Positions 9,093 through 20,700 of a stretch of 64,000 bases of DNA are shown piece after piece (the stretch's first letter is position 1; each line of letters opens with the position of its first letter). The notes under the pieces are model-generated. The model saw only the letters and a program-made list of their open reading frames with translations, was not told where the DNA came from and made no database searches. Both the position numbers and the translations under genes were made by a program. Source of the DNA: Saprospirales bacterium (GTDB lineage: Bacteria; Bacteroidota; Bacteroidia; Chitinophagales; JADIYW01); NCBI GenBank assembly GCA_016711605.1, contig JADJSS010000011.1, forward strand, positions 124,001 to 188,000. The letters are read 5' to 3'.

Positions 9093-10295
9093 TTAATATT
9101 CATGTGGCAATTCCAAACCAACTTTTTCGTGCCAAGGTAAACCGTAACCACCAATTTGCGCCATGAACGGATCAGGATCCATTTCTTCTGTGTTGTACAC
9201 ACCAGGTTTCATCCAAATTCCTTCTAACATCAGCTTCGCTCCTAACATAGCTGGAACACCAGTTGTATAACTTACACCTTGTGCTTTGCTATCGTTATAT
9301 GCATCTTGATGCTTGCAATTATTCCAGATAAAATAGGTTTGATCTTTACCGTCTTTGATTCCTTTTATTTGGCAACCAATCGAAGTTTCACCAGAATAAT
9401 TTTCACCTAAGCTTCCTGGTTCAGGCAATAATGCTTTTAAGAATTCAATTGGAATAATTTCTCTTCCTTGGAACATGATTGGTTTAATGCTTGTGATTCC
9501 AATATTTTGCATTACTTCTAAATGCGTTAAATATGCTTGGCCAAATGTCATCCAAAAACGTGCACGTTTTAAAGTTGGAAAATTCTTTACTAAAGATTCC
9601 AATTCTTCGTGATACAATAAATACGATTCTTTCGGACCAATATTCGGATAATCAATTGGCTTATGAATAGACATAGGTTTAATGATTTTCCATTCACCAT
9701 TTTCCCAATATTTTCCGTCTTGAGTAATTTCACGAATGTTTATTTCAGGATTGAAATTCGTAGCGAATGCTTGTCCGTGATCACCAGCATTGCAATCTAC
9801 AATATCTAAATAATGGATTTCATCAAAATGATGTTTAGCTGCATGTGCCACATAAATTTGCGACTGACCTGGATCGAAACCACAACCTAACAAAGCCATG
9901 ATACCTTTTTCTTTGAAACGTTCCTGATAGGCCCATTGCCAAGAGTATTCAAACTTTGCTTCATCTTTTGGTTCGTAGTTGGCTGTATCTAAGTAGTGAA
10001 CGCCAGTTTCCAAACAAGCATCCATAATTGTTAAATCTTGATAAGGCAATGCTATATTCATCACCAAATCCGGTTTAAATTGGTTGATTAAAGCTACGAT
10101 TTCAGGCACATTATCAGCATCTAAAGCTGCAGTTTCAATTTTCATGTTTTTGATGTCTGCTGCAATCGCATCGCATTTAGATTTGGTGCGACTTGCCAGC
10201 ATGATATGACTGAAAACTTCAGGCACTGATGCGCATTTACGCACAACTACGTTACCTACACCACCTGCACCAATAATTAGAACTCTTTTTCCCAT
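9093..10295 (-). CDS. Saccharopine-dehydrogenase-family carboxynorspermidine synthase
   Basis: NAD(P)H-dependent enzyme that condenses aspartate semialdehyde with diaminopropane or putrescine to give carboxynorspermidine/carboxyspermidine. The 400-residue protein starts with the Rossmann motif IIGAGGVGNVV (about 6-16), and its length and family type match CASDH/CANSDH rather than lysine-pathway saccharopine dehydrogenase. The assignment over saccharopine reductase rests mainly on the nspC partner 1.7 kb downstream on the same strand. Homologues that make homospermidine are an alternative. Confidence 0.85.
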   Translation of the reverse strand: MGKRVLIIGAGGVGNVVVRKCASVPEVFSHIMLASRTKSKCDAIAADIKNMKIETAALDADNVPEIVALINQFKPDLVMNIALPYQDLTIMDACLETGVHYLDTANYEPKDEAKFEYSWQWAYQERFKEKGIMALLGCGFDPGQSQIYVAHAAKHHFDEIHYLDIVDCNAGDHGQAFATNFNPEINIREITQDGKYWENGEWKIIKPMSIHKPIDYPNIGPKESYLLYHEELESLVKNFPTLKRARFWMTFGQAYLTHLEVMQNIGITSIKPIMFQGREIIPIEFLKALLPEPGSLGENYSGETSIGCQIKGIKDGKDQTYFIWNNCKHQDAYNDSKAQGVSYTTGVPAMLGAKLMLEGIWMKPGVYNTEEMDPDPFMAQIGGYGLPWHEKVGLELPHEY

Positions 10296-10444
10296 TTTAT
10301 ATTAATGTTGAATTAGTGAATTATAGAATTAATGAATTTTATACAAATGTACAAAAAGCGGAAAAAGTTCCCGAATTATTTTAAGATTAAAAGAAAAGAA
10401 TTTGAAGGTGTTCTTTTGCCACGAATTACACGAATGAACACGAA

Positions 10445-11113
10445 TTATTTTTGAATAACTTCATCTGGTGGAATCATGATTCCTGTAGTTGTTTGAGATT
10501 GTATTATATCTTCTTGTTGAATTGACTTAATTTCTATTTTTCCTTTTGTTTTTTTTTGTATTGGTTTAATATTTTTTTTATCATCATTTGGTTTTATACA
10601 AACATCACCCATAGTAACTATTGATAAAGTATCAATTGTTACTTTTTTTGTTGAAATAACATTTGATTTAACTGAATCATCAGAATATGTAATTTCTCCT
10701 TCTTTAAAATTTGAATCGATTAAATTTTGTTGAGTTGAATGAACAGAATCAACAACCTCAATTTCGCCAACAGTTTTTCCTGAATTTGATTTGCAGGAAA
10801 CTAAGCCAAATGATGTAAAAGCAATTAACAATGCAATGGCAAAATATTTTCTGAAAGATAAATTTGTTGGAATGGATGCTAAATTTATTTCTATTTTTTC
10901 TGCTTGATATAACTGTTCATTTCTGAAATGTCCACAGATTTTTTGTTTTGAATGTTGCTGTAAATAATCTATCATTTCAGCATCACTCATCTTAGTAAAA
11001 TCTACTACTACTTTTGAGCAGACATCACAATGGCGACCTCTTTCTTCCGAAGTTTCGGAATCGGTCATTGCATTCCAATCTTCGTGGCAAGGATGTGGTA
11101 TGTATGGTTTCAT
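10445..11113 (-). CDS. Small membrane protein with N-terminal Cys-rich domain
   Basis: Unassigned function. I choose the ATG at 11113 (MKPYIPHPCHEDW) because this N-terminus is a recurring Bacteroidota form. The longer frame to 11170 adds 19 unremarkable residues. It then has PCHEDW, RHCDVCSKVVVDFTKMSD and ICGHF, so three Cys/His groups in the first 65 residues, which could bind a metal. A membrane helix follows at about 88-105 (YFAIALLIAFTSFGLVSC), with a Ser/Lys/Asp-rich tail outside the membrane. The layout resembles anti-sigma or zinc-finger membrane proteins of this phylum. No sigma factor lies next to it. Confidence 0.6.
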   Translation of the reverse strand: MKPYIPHPCHEDWNAMTDSETSEERGRHCDVCSKVVVDFTKMSDAEMIDYLQQHSKQKICGHFRNEQLYQAEKIEINLASIPTNLSFRKYFAIALLIAFTSFGLVSCKSNSGKTVGEIEVVDSVHSTQQNLIDSNFKEGEITYSDDSVKSNVISTKKVTIDTLSIVTMGDVCIKPNDDKKNIKPIQKKTKGKIEIKSIQQEDIIQSQTTTGIMIPPDEVIQK

Positions 11114-11334
11114 ATTTTTGTTGGTAGGTTTAATTAAATTAAACTTAAACCTAAAATTCTGTAAATGCAACTATGTTGCGTTAATTTTTGTTATAAAAAT
11201 ATGGAACTTTTATGATACGGATTTTACGGATTTAAAACAGATTGTATTGATTCATTAAATAATTACATTTCGTTTTAATAAATAACATTGGATTATAAAA
11301 TCAAATAGATCATAAAAATCAAACAAATCACGCT

Positions 11335-11826
11335 TCACACAAATAAAGAAACCTGTTTTTTAATATTATTTTCATGTTCTAACAACCATTGTTTTCGCCA
11401 CAAACCACCAGCGTAGCCAGTCAATGAGCCATCTTTACCAATAACACGATGACAAGGAACGATGATTGCAAAAGGATTTTTACCATTGGCTGAAGCTGCA
11501 GCACGAATGCATTTGGCATCGCCTAAATTTTTAGCTAATTGAAGATAAGAAATTGTCTTACCGATTGAGATATTTTGTAATTCAGTCCAAACCTTATTTT
11601 GAAAATCTGTGCCATTAAAATTCAGAGTTAATTCAAAAATCTTTCTAGACTCATTAAAATATTCTTGTAATTGTTGCTTACATTTAATTGAAATCTCATT
11701 TTCATTTACATTTGTTTTTTTGCTTTTAACGTCATTAAAAGTAACAGACAACACACTGTTTTCATCAGCAATTATTTCAAGTTCACCAATTGGTGTTTGT
11801 AAAAAAGAAATAAAAGTTGATTCCAT
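11335..11826 (-). CDS. ogt: Methylated-DNA-[protein]-cysteine S-methyltransferase
   Basis: Suicide DNA-repair enzyme that takes the alkyl group from O6-alkylguanine onto its own cysteine. The 163-residue protein holds the active site PCHRV at 124-128 (Cys125), followed by GYAGGLWRKQWLLEHE, the conserved C-terminal helix-lead. The N-terminal RNase-H-like domain is short. It is 4 bases from the end of the epimerase gene upstream (stop at 11831), so co-transcription is likely. The Ogt type is preferred over Ada because no Ada regulator domain is present. Confidence 0.93.
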   Translation of the reverse strand: MESTFISFLQTPIGELEIIADENSVLSVTFNDVKSKKTNVNENEISIKCKQQLQEYFNESRKIFELTLNFNGTDFQNKVWTELQNISIGKTISYLQLAKNLGDAKCIRAAASANGKNPFAIIVPCHRVIGKDGSLTGYAGGLWRKQWLLEHENNIKKQVSLFV

Positions 11827-11830
11827 ACTT

Positions 11831-12763
11831 TTATTTCAAACTTCTGTAATAGGTAAAAATATCCTCGAGTGTTTTCTTAGGTTTGAAGCCAAATGTTTTT
11901 GCAAATAAGCTACCATCAATGATTACAGGATATTTGAAATAGTTAATTAAATATGGTGGAAATGATTTCCATTTTAAAAATCGTGCAATTCCTTCTGTTA
12001 ATGAAGGTGGAACCGAAGGTATTTGTATTCGCTGACTTCCTGCAATTTTTATTGCATCCTGAAAACCAATATAATCATCAGGAGCAACATTATAAACACC
12101 TGGAATATTTTTTTCAAAAGCAGTACAAATTGCATCACGCATATCATCAATATGAATGAACTGCATCAGTGGCGAAAAACCCCAAAGTACAGGCGATCGT
12201 TTTTCTGATAGCAACAACGAAAAAGTATTTCGCACACCTGGACCAGCAATATTACAAGGACGCAAAACGGTAATGTGCAATTCAGGATGTTTGTATAAAT
12301 AAATAGACGATAAATTTTCTAACTCAACAGAATCCACTAAGTCCATCGTTAATTCTGATGCTTTTAACGGTGTGGTTTCGTCAAGTAAGGATGGATTGTA
12401 AGGTGATGCACCATACACGAAATAAGTTGACATCACTAACGTTTGAGGCACATTATATTTTCTGGCCAAATCAAATAATTTTTTGGTTCCAATTACATTA
12501 GCGTTGTAACGTGTAAAACGATTTAATTCTTGTGCAGAAATTCTACCTAAATGTATTATTGCATCGAACTGATGTTCGCGGAAAACATCTTCGAAAATGC
12601 GTTTATTAAAATCAACTTTATAGCTTTCTACAGGAATACCTAAATCTACTTTTGTTCGAAAATCAATGGCAATTATTTTGTAATCTTTTTTTAGTTTATC
12701 AATTACTTTTTTAGCCAAAGCACCAGCGGCTCCTGTAACTAAAATTTTCTTTTTCTGTTCCAT
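11831..12763 (-). CDS. NAD-dependent epimerase/dehydratase family protein (extended SDR)
   Basis: 310-residue Rossmann protein with VTGAAGALAKKVI near 7-19 (Gly-rich nucleotide loop). It has an acidic residue after the second strand (IAIDFR), the SDR segment IIHLGR, and MSTYFVYGAS as the serine/active-site region. A standard YxxxK is not clear: the nearest segment is IYLYKH. The substrate is unknown; nucleotide-sugar or lipid-sugar work is the common role of the family. It lies immediately upstream of ogt on the same strand. Confidence 0.8.
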   Translation of the reverse strand: MEQKKKILVTGAAGALAKKVIDKLKKDYKIIAIDFRTKVDLGIPVESYKVDFNKRIFEDVFREHQFDAIIHLGRISAQELNRFTRYNANVIGTKKLFDLARKYNVPQTLVMSTYFVYGASPYNPSLLDETTPLKASELTMDLVDSVELENLSSIYLYKHPELHITVLRPCNIAGPGVRNTFSLLLSEKRSPVLWGFSPLMQFIHIDDMRDAICTAFEKNIPGVYNVAPDDYIGFQDAIKIAGSQRIQIPSVPPSLTEGIARFLKWKSFPPYLINYFKYPVIIDGSLFAKTFGFKPKKTLEDIFTYYRSLK

Positions 12764-12860
12764 AATTTTGTTAGTTATGTGTTACACGTTATTAGTTATT
12801 AGTTATTAGTTTCAGAATTAATTAAATCAACTTTATAACATTTAACCTATTTTTTATAAC

Positions 12861-13706
12861 TTATTTCTTTTCATTTTTTTTATCAGCAATATCGGCATTT
12901 CTTTTTTCCAATCCTGTGCTAATTAATTTATTGATTGCTGCTTTTACTTCATCTACGCGTTCTTTAACATCGCTTTCTTTATGTACATCATTTTTAAAAT
13001 ACATTGGTTTTCCAAAGTATAAATATACTTTAGATGGAAATACCCATGGAATAACAATTGGAGCTACAGGCATACCTAATACTTTTGCTAAAGGTTTCAA
13101 ATCAGCATAGGACCTTATTGTTTCTTCCATTCCAATAACAGCAACTGGAATTATTGGTGCATTATGTTTCATTGCCAAATGCATAAATCCTGAACCAAAG
13201 CGTTGCAACTGATACTTTAATTTATACAATTTATTAGAGCCGCGAACGCCTTCGGGAAAAACTACCACAGCTTCTTCATTATCTAACATTCGCTCGCAAT
13301 TAATTGGATCGCCAATAACGGCACCAACAGAACTTAACCAATTTCCGATAAATGGTACTGTTGGCAAAAAACGTTCTACCATTGCTTTTGGAGCACGTGG
13401 TGCATACTGGTTTGTCAGTAATGCATAGCCAATAAGCATACCATCAAATGGCAACTGGCCGCTATGATTTGGAATAATTAAACATCTGCCTTCTTTTGGA
13501 ATATTTTCTAATCCAAATGCTTCTACTTTATAAAATGAATCATATAAATACTTTGTAAAACGCATGTTGTTTTTCATATTTTTCATATTAAAACCCCAAG
13601 CATCATACCCTTGTGAACCAACTTTATTTGGGAAAACATTTACGATGTCGTCCATTTCATTACGATTCAAAATTTTATCAATTATACTTGTGTTGCTTTT
13701 TGCCAT
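12861..13706 (-). CDS. Lysophospholipid acyltransferase (PlsC-like)
   Basis: Membrane-associated acyltransferase of the glycerolipid family. The 281-residue protein has block I NHSGQLPFD at 80-88 (catalytic His81 and Asp88) and block III FPEGVRG at 150-156 for substrate phosphate binding. The block I spacing is longer than the classic NHxxxxD, as in the hemolysin/YihG-like branch. The substrate may be lysophosphatidate or an ornithine/amino lipid. The C-terminus is Lys-rich. Confidence 0.85.
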   Translation of the reverse strand: MAKSNTSIIDKILNRNEMDDIVNVFPNKVGSQGYDAWGFNMKNMKNNMRFTKYLYDSFYKVEAFGLENIPKEGRCLIIPNHSGQLPFDGMLIGYALLTNQYAPRAPKAMVERFLPTVPFIGNWLSSVGAVIGDPINCERMLDNEEAVVVFPEGVRGSNKLYKLKYQLQRFGSGFMHLAMKHNAPIIPVAVIGMEETIRSYADLKPLAKVLGMPVAPIVIPWVFPSKVYLYFGKPMYFKNDVHKESDVKERVDEVKAAINKLISTGLEKRNADIADKKNEKK

Positions 13707-13798
13707 ATGATAAAAATACAGTTAAAAATTAAAATAAAATAGTTTTTAAAAAAAGTCTGCTTTGTGTTTATTAATTTAGTACAATTTATGAATTTATA

Positions 13799-14674
13799 AT
13801 GTTTTCTATGTGTAAAATAATTAAAAACTGCGTATTTCTAACAATAATGTTGTTTGTTTTTTCTTGCAAAAAAAATAATACAAATCCAACCTATGCATGC
13901 CAAAAACATACTGAATTGAATAGTAAAAAATACAATGAAGTTTGTTTTGTGATGACACATAATGCAATGAATAATTCAGAAAAAGGATATTCTATACCAA
14001 ATCAAACTGAATCTATTACAAATCAATTAAACAATTGTGTGCGTGGTTTGATGATTGACACCTATGATGGTACTGACGGAAATGCGTTGACATATCATGC
14101 AATTCCAACTTTTGGTCAGCAAAAATTAGTTGATGTGTTGAAAGAAGTTAAAGATTTTTTAGTAGCAAACAGAGAAGAGATAGTCACTATAATATTTCAA
14201 AATGAAGGAACAAACGTGCAACTACAAAAAGCAATTGACAGCATTGGTTTAGATGCATTCTGTTATATAAACACATCAGGAACTTGGCCAACATTGCAAA
14301 CCATGATTGACGCAAATAAACGTTTGGTTTGTTTTGTAGAAAGAAATAAATCACCGCGTGCTTCTTATTTAATGTATGCTTGGTCAACCATTTTTGACAC
14401 TAAATATTCTTACCAAAATGTAAGTGATTTTGACTCAGATGTAAATCGAGGTGGTTCAGGTAATCGCCAATTATACTTGGTTAATCACTGGTTGCAAACT
14501 TCATTAGGATTGCCTGATAAAACATTGGCTCCTTCTGCAAATACGCGTGCAGTAATTGGAAAACGTGTTCAAGACTGCTCAAATGCCAACAGTCATTTTA
14601 TCAACTTTATTGGTGTTGATTTTTATGAAATTGGTGATGCACGTGCAATTGCAGATTCAATAAATGGTTTTTAA
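13799..14674 (+). CDS. PI-PLC X-domain-like lipoprotein
   Basis: Probable secreted or surface phosphodiesterase with the phosphatidylinositol-phospholipase-C X fold. The N-terminus is a lipoprotein signal ending VFSC (lipid-modified Cys23); an internal ATG at residue 4 is an equally good start. Catalytic-type residues are His54 in MTHNAMNN, Arg82 and Asp87 in VRGLMIDTYDG, and His100 in TYHAIP. The real substrate is not knowable from sequence. It is encoded alone, facing the minus-strand genes. Confidence 0.8.
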   Translation: MFSMCKIIKNCVFLTIMLFVFSCKKNNTNPTYACQKHTELNSKKYNEVCFVMTHNAMNNSEKGYSIPNQTESITNQLNNCVRGLMIDTYDGTDGNALTYHAIPTFGQQKLVDVLKEVKDFLVANREEIVTIIFQNEGTNVQLQKAIDSIGLDAFCYINTSGTWPTLQTMIDANKRLVCFVERNKSPRASYLMYAWSTIFDTKYSYQNVSDFDSDVNRGGSGNRQLYLVNHWLQTSLGLPDKTLAPSANTRAVIGKRVQDCSNANSHFINFIGVDFYEIGDARAIADSINGF

Positions 14675-14703
14675 ACTAAATGTATCAAACATTAAATTTT
14701 ATC

Positions 14704-17700
14704 TTATTTCAGCAATGTAACTGTTCCTTTCTTTGAAAGTATTTTTCCATTATAACATCTAAAACTGATAATATAAATATAAGAATCAACTAACGATTCT
14801 TCACCTTTATAATTACCATTCCAACATTCATTAACATCATTTCCTTCAAATATTTTTTCATTCCAACGGTCAAATATTACCATTTTAAATTCTGATAAAA
14901 CTGGTGGTGACAAGATACCAAAGCAATCATTAATTCCATCATTATTTGGTGAAAATGCAGTTGGAATAAATATAAAATTCTCCTGACATTCATCAATTAA
15001 TTCAACTAAAATAGTATCTGTAGTAGTGCAATTATTTTTATCTTTTACTTGTACAGAAAATAAAGTAGTTGTTTTTATTATCGATGTTGGATTTCGAATA
15101 GAATCATTATTAACTGATGTTGCTGGCGACCAATTATAACTTAATGTTCCACTATGTGAAACACCTAATTGAACTTCTTCTTGATACTTCGCTTTTGGAA
15201 TATCTACCGTTGCATCAATTACTGGCAAAGGATTTACTTTTATTGGAATTACACCTGATTTGCTGCAACCATTTCCAAATCGAATCAAAAAAGACAAGCT
15301 ACTTGTAGATGTATTATTTACTACGATGCTATCTACATTATATGTTGTAAAAGTATCGTTTCCGTTTTTCCAGAATACTGAATAATTAGTTGGTGAAATA
15401 TGCAAATTAACGATACTGCTTTGTCCATTACAATATTCAATTTTAGGAATTGAAAAATCTATAGTATCTACATGAATACGAATCGTATTACTTGTTGCTG
15501 TTGGATTTAACAAGCATGTTGCATTCGATTTAATCTGTACATAAATCGCATCGTTATTATGCAATGTTGTTGAAGTAAATAGTGCATTATTTGCACCAAC
15601 TTGATTTCCATTTAAATACCATTGATATATTAAGTTGGCGCCTGTATTTTGTATAGTTGCTGTAAATCGAACAAGTTGTCCATCGCAAATATTATTGGTA
15701 TCAGAAACAATACTTACAGTTTGCGAAAAATTAGGATTGACGGTTAAATTTGTAGTAATGATACTATCGCAATTTTGACTACTTTGAAGCGTATCAATAT
15801 AATTTCCTGTTGAAGTATACGTATGTGTTCCAACTGTTACTGAATTACCTTGGCAGACAATCAGATTTTGAGTAGTTCGTTTTATAGGATTTATTTTTAC
15901 AGTTAATAAAATGAAACTATCACAACCTAATGATGTAGTCAACGTATCTCTGAAAGTTCCTGCTGTAGTTATTATTTGTCCGTTAAACGCAATGCTTGTA
16001 CCTTGACAAATAGCTCTACTGATATTGGTCGTTGGTCTTGAATTGACCGTAACAGTCAATACTATAAAACTATCACAACCTAAACTCGTAGTCAATGTAT
16101 CACGATAAACACCAGCTATGGTGATGATATTTCCATTAAAAGTTATTGAATTTCCATTACAAATTGCTTGAGTAAGATTCGTAGTTGGTGTTGGTTTAAT
16201 TGTAGTAGTTAAAACAATAAAACTATCACAACCTAAACTCGTCGTCAATGTATCACGATAAACACCAGCTATGGTGATGATATTACCATTAAACGTAATT
16301 GAACTTCCATTGCAAATTGCTTGTGTGATATTCGTTGTTGGTGTTGGTTTAATTGTAGTCGTTAATACAATAAAACTATCACAACCTAAACTCGTTATCA
16401 ATGTATCGCGATAAACACCAGCTGTTGTGATGGTGTTTCCATTAAACGTAATTGAATTTCCATTACAAATTGCTTGTGTGATATTCGTTGTTGGTGATGT
16501 TCTTATGGAGACTGTCAATACTATAAAACTATCACAACCTAAACTCGTTGTCAATGTATCGCGATAAACACCAGCTGTTGTAATCGTATTTCCATTAAAA
16601 GAAATTGAATTTCCATTACAAATTGCTTGTGTGATATTCGTTGTTGGTGTTGGTTTAATTGTAGTCGTTAAAACAATAAAACTATCACAACCTAAACTCG
16701 TCGTCAATGTATCTTGATAAACACCTGCAGTGGTAATGATATTTCCATTAAACGTAATTGAATTACCATTACAAATTGCTTGTGTGATGTTCGTTGTTGG
16801 TGATGTTCTTATGGAGACTGTCAACACTATAAAACTATCACAACCTAAACTCGTTGTCAATGTATCGCGATAAACACCTGCAGTGGTGATGGTGTTTCCA
16901 TTAAAAGAAATTGAATTTCCATTGCAGATTGCTTGTGTAATATTTGTAGTTGGTGTTGGTTTAATTGTAGTCGTTAAAACAATAAAACTATCACATCTTA
17001 AACTCGTTGTCAATGTATCGCGATAAACACCTGCTGTGGTAATGGTATTTCCATTAAATGTAATTGAACTTCCATTGCAAATTGCTTGAGTTATGTTTGT
17101 GATTGGTGCTATTCTTATGGAGACTGTCAACACTATAAAACTATCACAACCTAAACTCGTTGTCAATGTATCGCGATAAACACCTGCAGTGGTGATGGTG
17201 TTTCCATTAAAAGAAATTGAATTTCCATTACAAATTGCTTGAGTGATATTCGTTGTTGGTGATGTTCTTATGGAAACTGTCAATACTATAAAACTATCAC
17301 AACCTAAACTCGTCGTCAATGTATCGCGATAAACACCTGCTGTTGTGATGGTATTTCCATTAAATGTAATTGAATTTCCATTGCAGATTGCTTGTGTGAT
17401 ATTCGTTGTTGGTGATGTTCTTATGGAAACTGTCAATACTATAAAACTATCACAACCTAAACTCGTTGTCAATGTATCGCGATAAACACCAGCTGTTGTG
17501 ATGGTGTTTCCATTAAATGTAATTGAATTTCCATTGCAGATTGCTTGTGTGAGGTTTGTTGTTGGTGATGATGTTATTGAGACTGTCAATACTATAAAAC
17601 TATCACAACCTAAACTCGTCGTCAATGTATCGCGATAAACACCAGCTGTTGTGATGGTGTTTCCATTAAATGTAATTGAATTTCCGTTACAAATTGCTTG

Positions 17701-20700
17701 TGTAATATTCGTTGTTGGTGATGTTCTTATGGAAACTGTCAATACAATAAAACTATCGCAACCTAAACTCGTTGTCAATGTATCGCGATAAACACCTGCT
17801 GTTGTGATGGTGTTTCCATTAAATGAAATTGAATTTCCATTACAAATTGCTTGTGTAATATTCGTGGTTGGTGTTGGTTTAATTGTAGTCGTTAAAACAA
17901 TAAAACTATCACAACCTAAACTCGTCGTCAATGTATCGCGATATACACCAGCTGTAGTAATGGTATTTCCATTAAATGAAATTGAATTTCCGTTACAAAT
18001 TGCTTGAGTGATATTCGTTGTTGGTGATGTTCTTATGGAGACTGTCAACACTATAAAACTATCACAACCTAAACTCGTCGTCAATGTATCGCGATAAACA
18101 CCAGCTGTGGTGATGGTGTTTCCATTAAATGAAATTGAATTTCCATTACAAATTGCTTGTGTAATATTCGTTGTTGGTGTTGGTTTTATTGTAGTCGTTA
18201 AAACAATAAAACTATCACAACCTAAACTCGTCGTCAATGTATCGCGATAAACACCTGCAGTGGTGATGGTGTTTCCATTAAACGTAATTGAATTTCCATT
18301 GCAGATTGCTTGTGTAATATTCGTTGTTGGTGATGATGATATTGAAACTGTCAATACAATAAAACTATCACAGCCTAAACTCGTCGTCAATGTATCACGA
18401 TAAACACCAGCTGTTGTGATGGTGTTTCCATTAAACGTAATTGAATTACCATTACAAATTGCTTGTGTAATATTCGTTGTTGGTGTTGGTTTTATGGAAG
18501 TCGTCAATACAATAAAACTATCACAACCTAAACTCGTTGTCAATGTATCGCGATAAACACCTGCAGTGGTGATGGTGTTTCCATTAAATGAAATTGAATT
18601 TCCATTGCAGATTGCTTGTGTGATTTCGTGGTTGGTGATGGTTTAATTGGAGACGGTCAATACTATAAAACTATCACAACCTAAACTCGTTGTCAATGTA
18701 TCGCGATAAACACCTGCAGTGGTGATGGTGTTTCCATTAAACGTAATTGAATTTCCATTGCAGATTGCTTGTGTAAGATTCGTAGTTGGTGATGGTTTTA
18801 TTGTAGTCGTTAATACAATAAAACTATCACAACCTAAACTCATCGTCAATGTATCTCGATAAACACCTGCAGTGGTGATGGTGTTTCCATTGAATGTAAT
18901 AGAATTTCCATTGCAAATTGCTTGTGTAATATTCGTTGTTGGTGTTGGTTTTATTGGTAGTCGTTAAAACAATAAAACTATCACAACCTAAACTCGTCGT
19001 CAATGTATCGCGATAAACACCTGCAGTTGTGATGGTGTTTCCATTAAATGAAATTGAATTTCCATTACAGATTGCTTGTGTTATGTTTGTGGTTGGTGAT
19101 GATGTTATTGAGACTGTCAATACTATAAAACTATCACAACCTAAACTCGTCGTCAATGTATCGCGATAAACACCTGCTGTGGTGATGGTATTTCCATTAA
19201 ATGTAATTGAATTTCCATTGCAGATTGCTTGTGTGATATTCGTTGTTGGTGATGTTCTTATTGAAACTGTCAATACTATAAAACTATCACAACCTAAACT
19301 CGTTGTCAATGTATCGCGATAAACACCTGCTGTGGTGATGGTGTTTCCATTAAATGTAATTGAATTTCCATTGCAGATTGCTTGAGTAAGATTCGTAGTT
19401 GGTGTTGGTTTAATTGTAGTCGTTAAAACAATAAAACTATCACAACCTAAACTCGTTGTCAATGTATCGCGATATACACCTGCTGTAGTAATCGTATTTC
19501 CATTAAAAGAAATTGAATTTCCATTACAAATTGCTTGAGTGATATTCGTTGTCTTAACAGCAGCAATAGTAATATCCATCGTTTTATTGGATGCACATTG
19601 GCCTGAATTTGGTGTAAAAGTATAAGTTGTTGTTCCAACAATTGAAGTATTAATTGTAGTAGTTGGACTCCAAGCACCAGTTATAGAATTATTAGATGTA
19701 GTTGGTAAAATTGGCGGAATTGCATTCTGACAAATTGGATTAATTGCTGTAAAAGTTGGCGTTATTCCTGATGATATTGTTACAGTTGCAGTCGTTGTAA
19801 ATTGCGAACAGCCTCCACTTGCAGGAATAGTATAAGTTACAGTATAAGAATTTATAGCGCTAGTGTTTGGTGTAATTGCACCAGTAGCAGCATTAATACT
19901 TAACCCTGCAGGGCTCGCTGAATAAGTTCCACCGCTAGTTCCAGTTAATGTTACATTTTGTGCTGATGTTATCGCATTACAAAATGTGTTTGGCGAATAA
20001 GAAATAGTTGCTGAACCAGATCCAGAAACTACTTGAATTTGTTTCGTATTCGTTAATGCACTTCCACAAGCAAAAACCGTATAAGTAACAGTATGAGTTC
20101 CAACGCCAGCAGTAGCTGGACTAAATGTTGAACCTGTCATTCCAGGACCTGAAAATGTTCCACCAGTTGGACTACCTGTTAATGTAATAGATGGTGAAGA
20201 TGAACAATATGGACCACCAGCACCAGAAATTATGGGTGCTGCTCCAGCTCCTAAAACTTGAACTTTAAAGGTATTGGCACAACCTGCACCGGTATAAGTG
20301 AGCGTATGATTTCCTATGCCTGCAGTTGAAGGACTAAACACTGGATTTGCAATCCAGCCACCAAACAAACATGTACCTGCTGTTGTAATTCCAGGTCCAA
20401 AAAATTGTCCGCATTTTGGATTTGGATTTAAAGTGACATCTGGATCAGACACACAATAAGTTGGATTTAAATTAACTGTTGGCAATGTTCCGGCAATTAC
20501 TTTTATAACTCTAATTGCTGTAAAAGTTCCACAACCATTTGTTACAGAATATCGAACTGTATCATTTCCAACACCTGCAATCGCAGGATAAAAAGTGTCA
20601 TTAGAAACACCTGGACCTGAAAATGTACCACCAACTGGAGTAGCAGTTAGCACCAATGGATTTGCACCAAGACAAAAATTATTTCCGTTCAAAGAAATAG

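Noticed and set aside
17804..18007. Plus-strand reading frames within the repeat array
   Set aside because: Periodic shadow of the minus-strand repeats. It has no start context or family features.
16020..19560. CRISPR-like periodic structure
   Set aside because: The period is 153 bp, the full unit is conserved, and it lies in one coding frame. There are no variable spacers.
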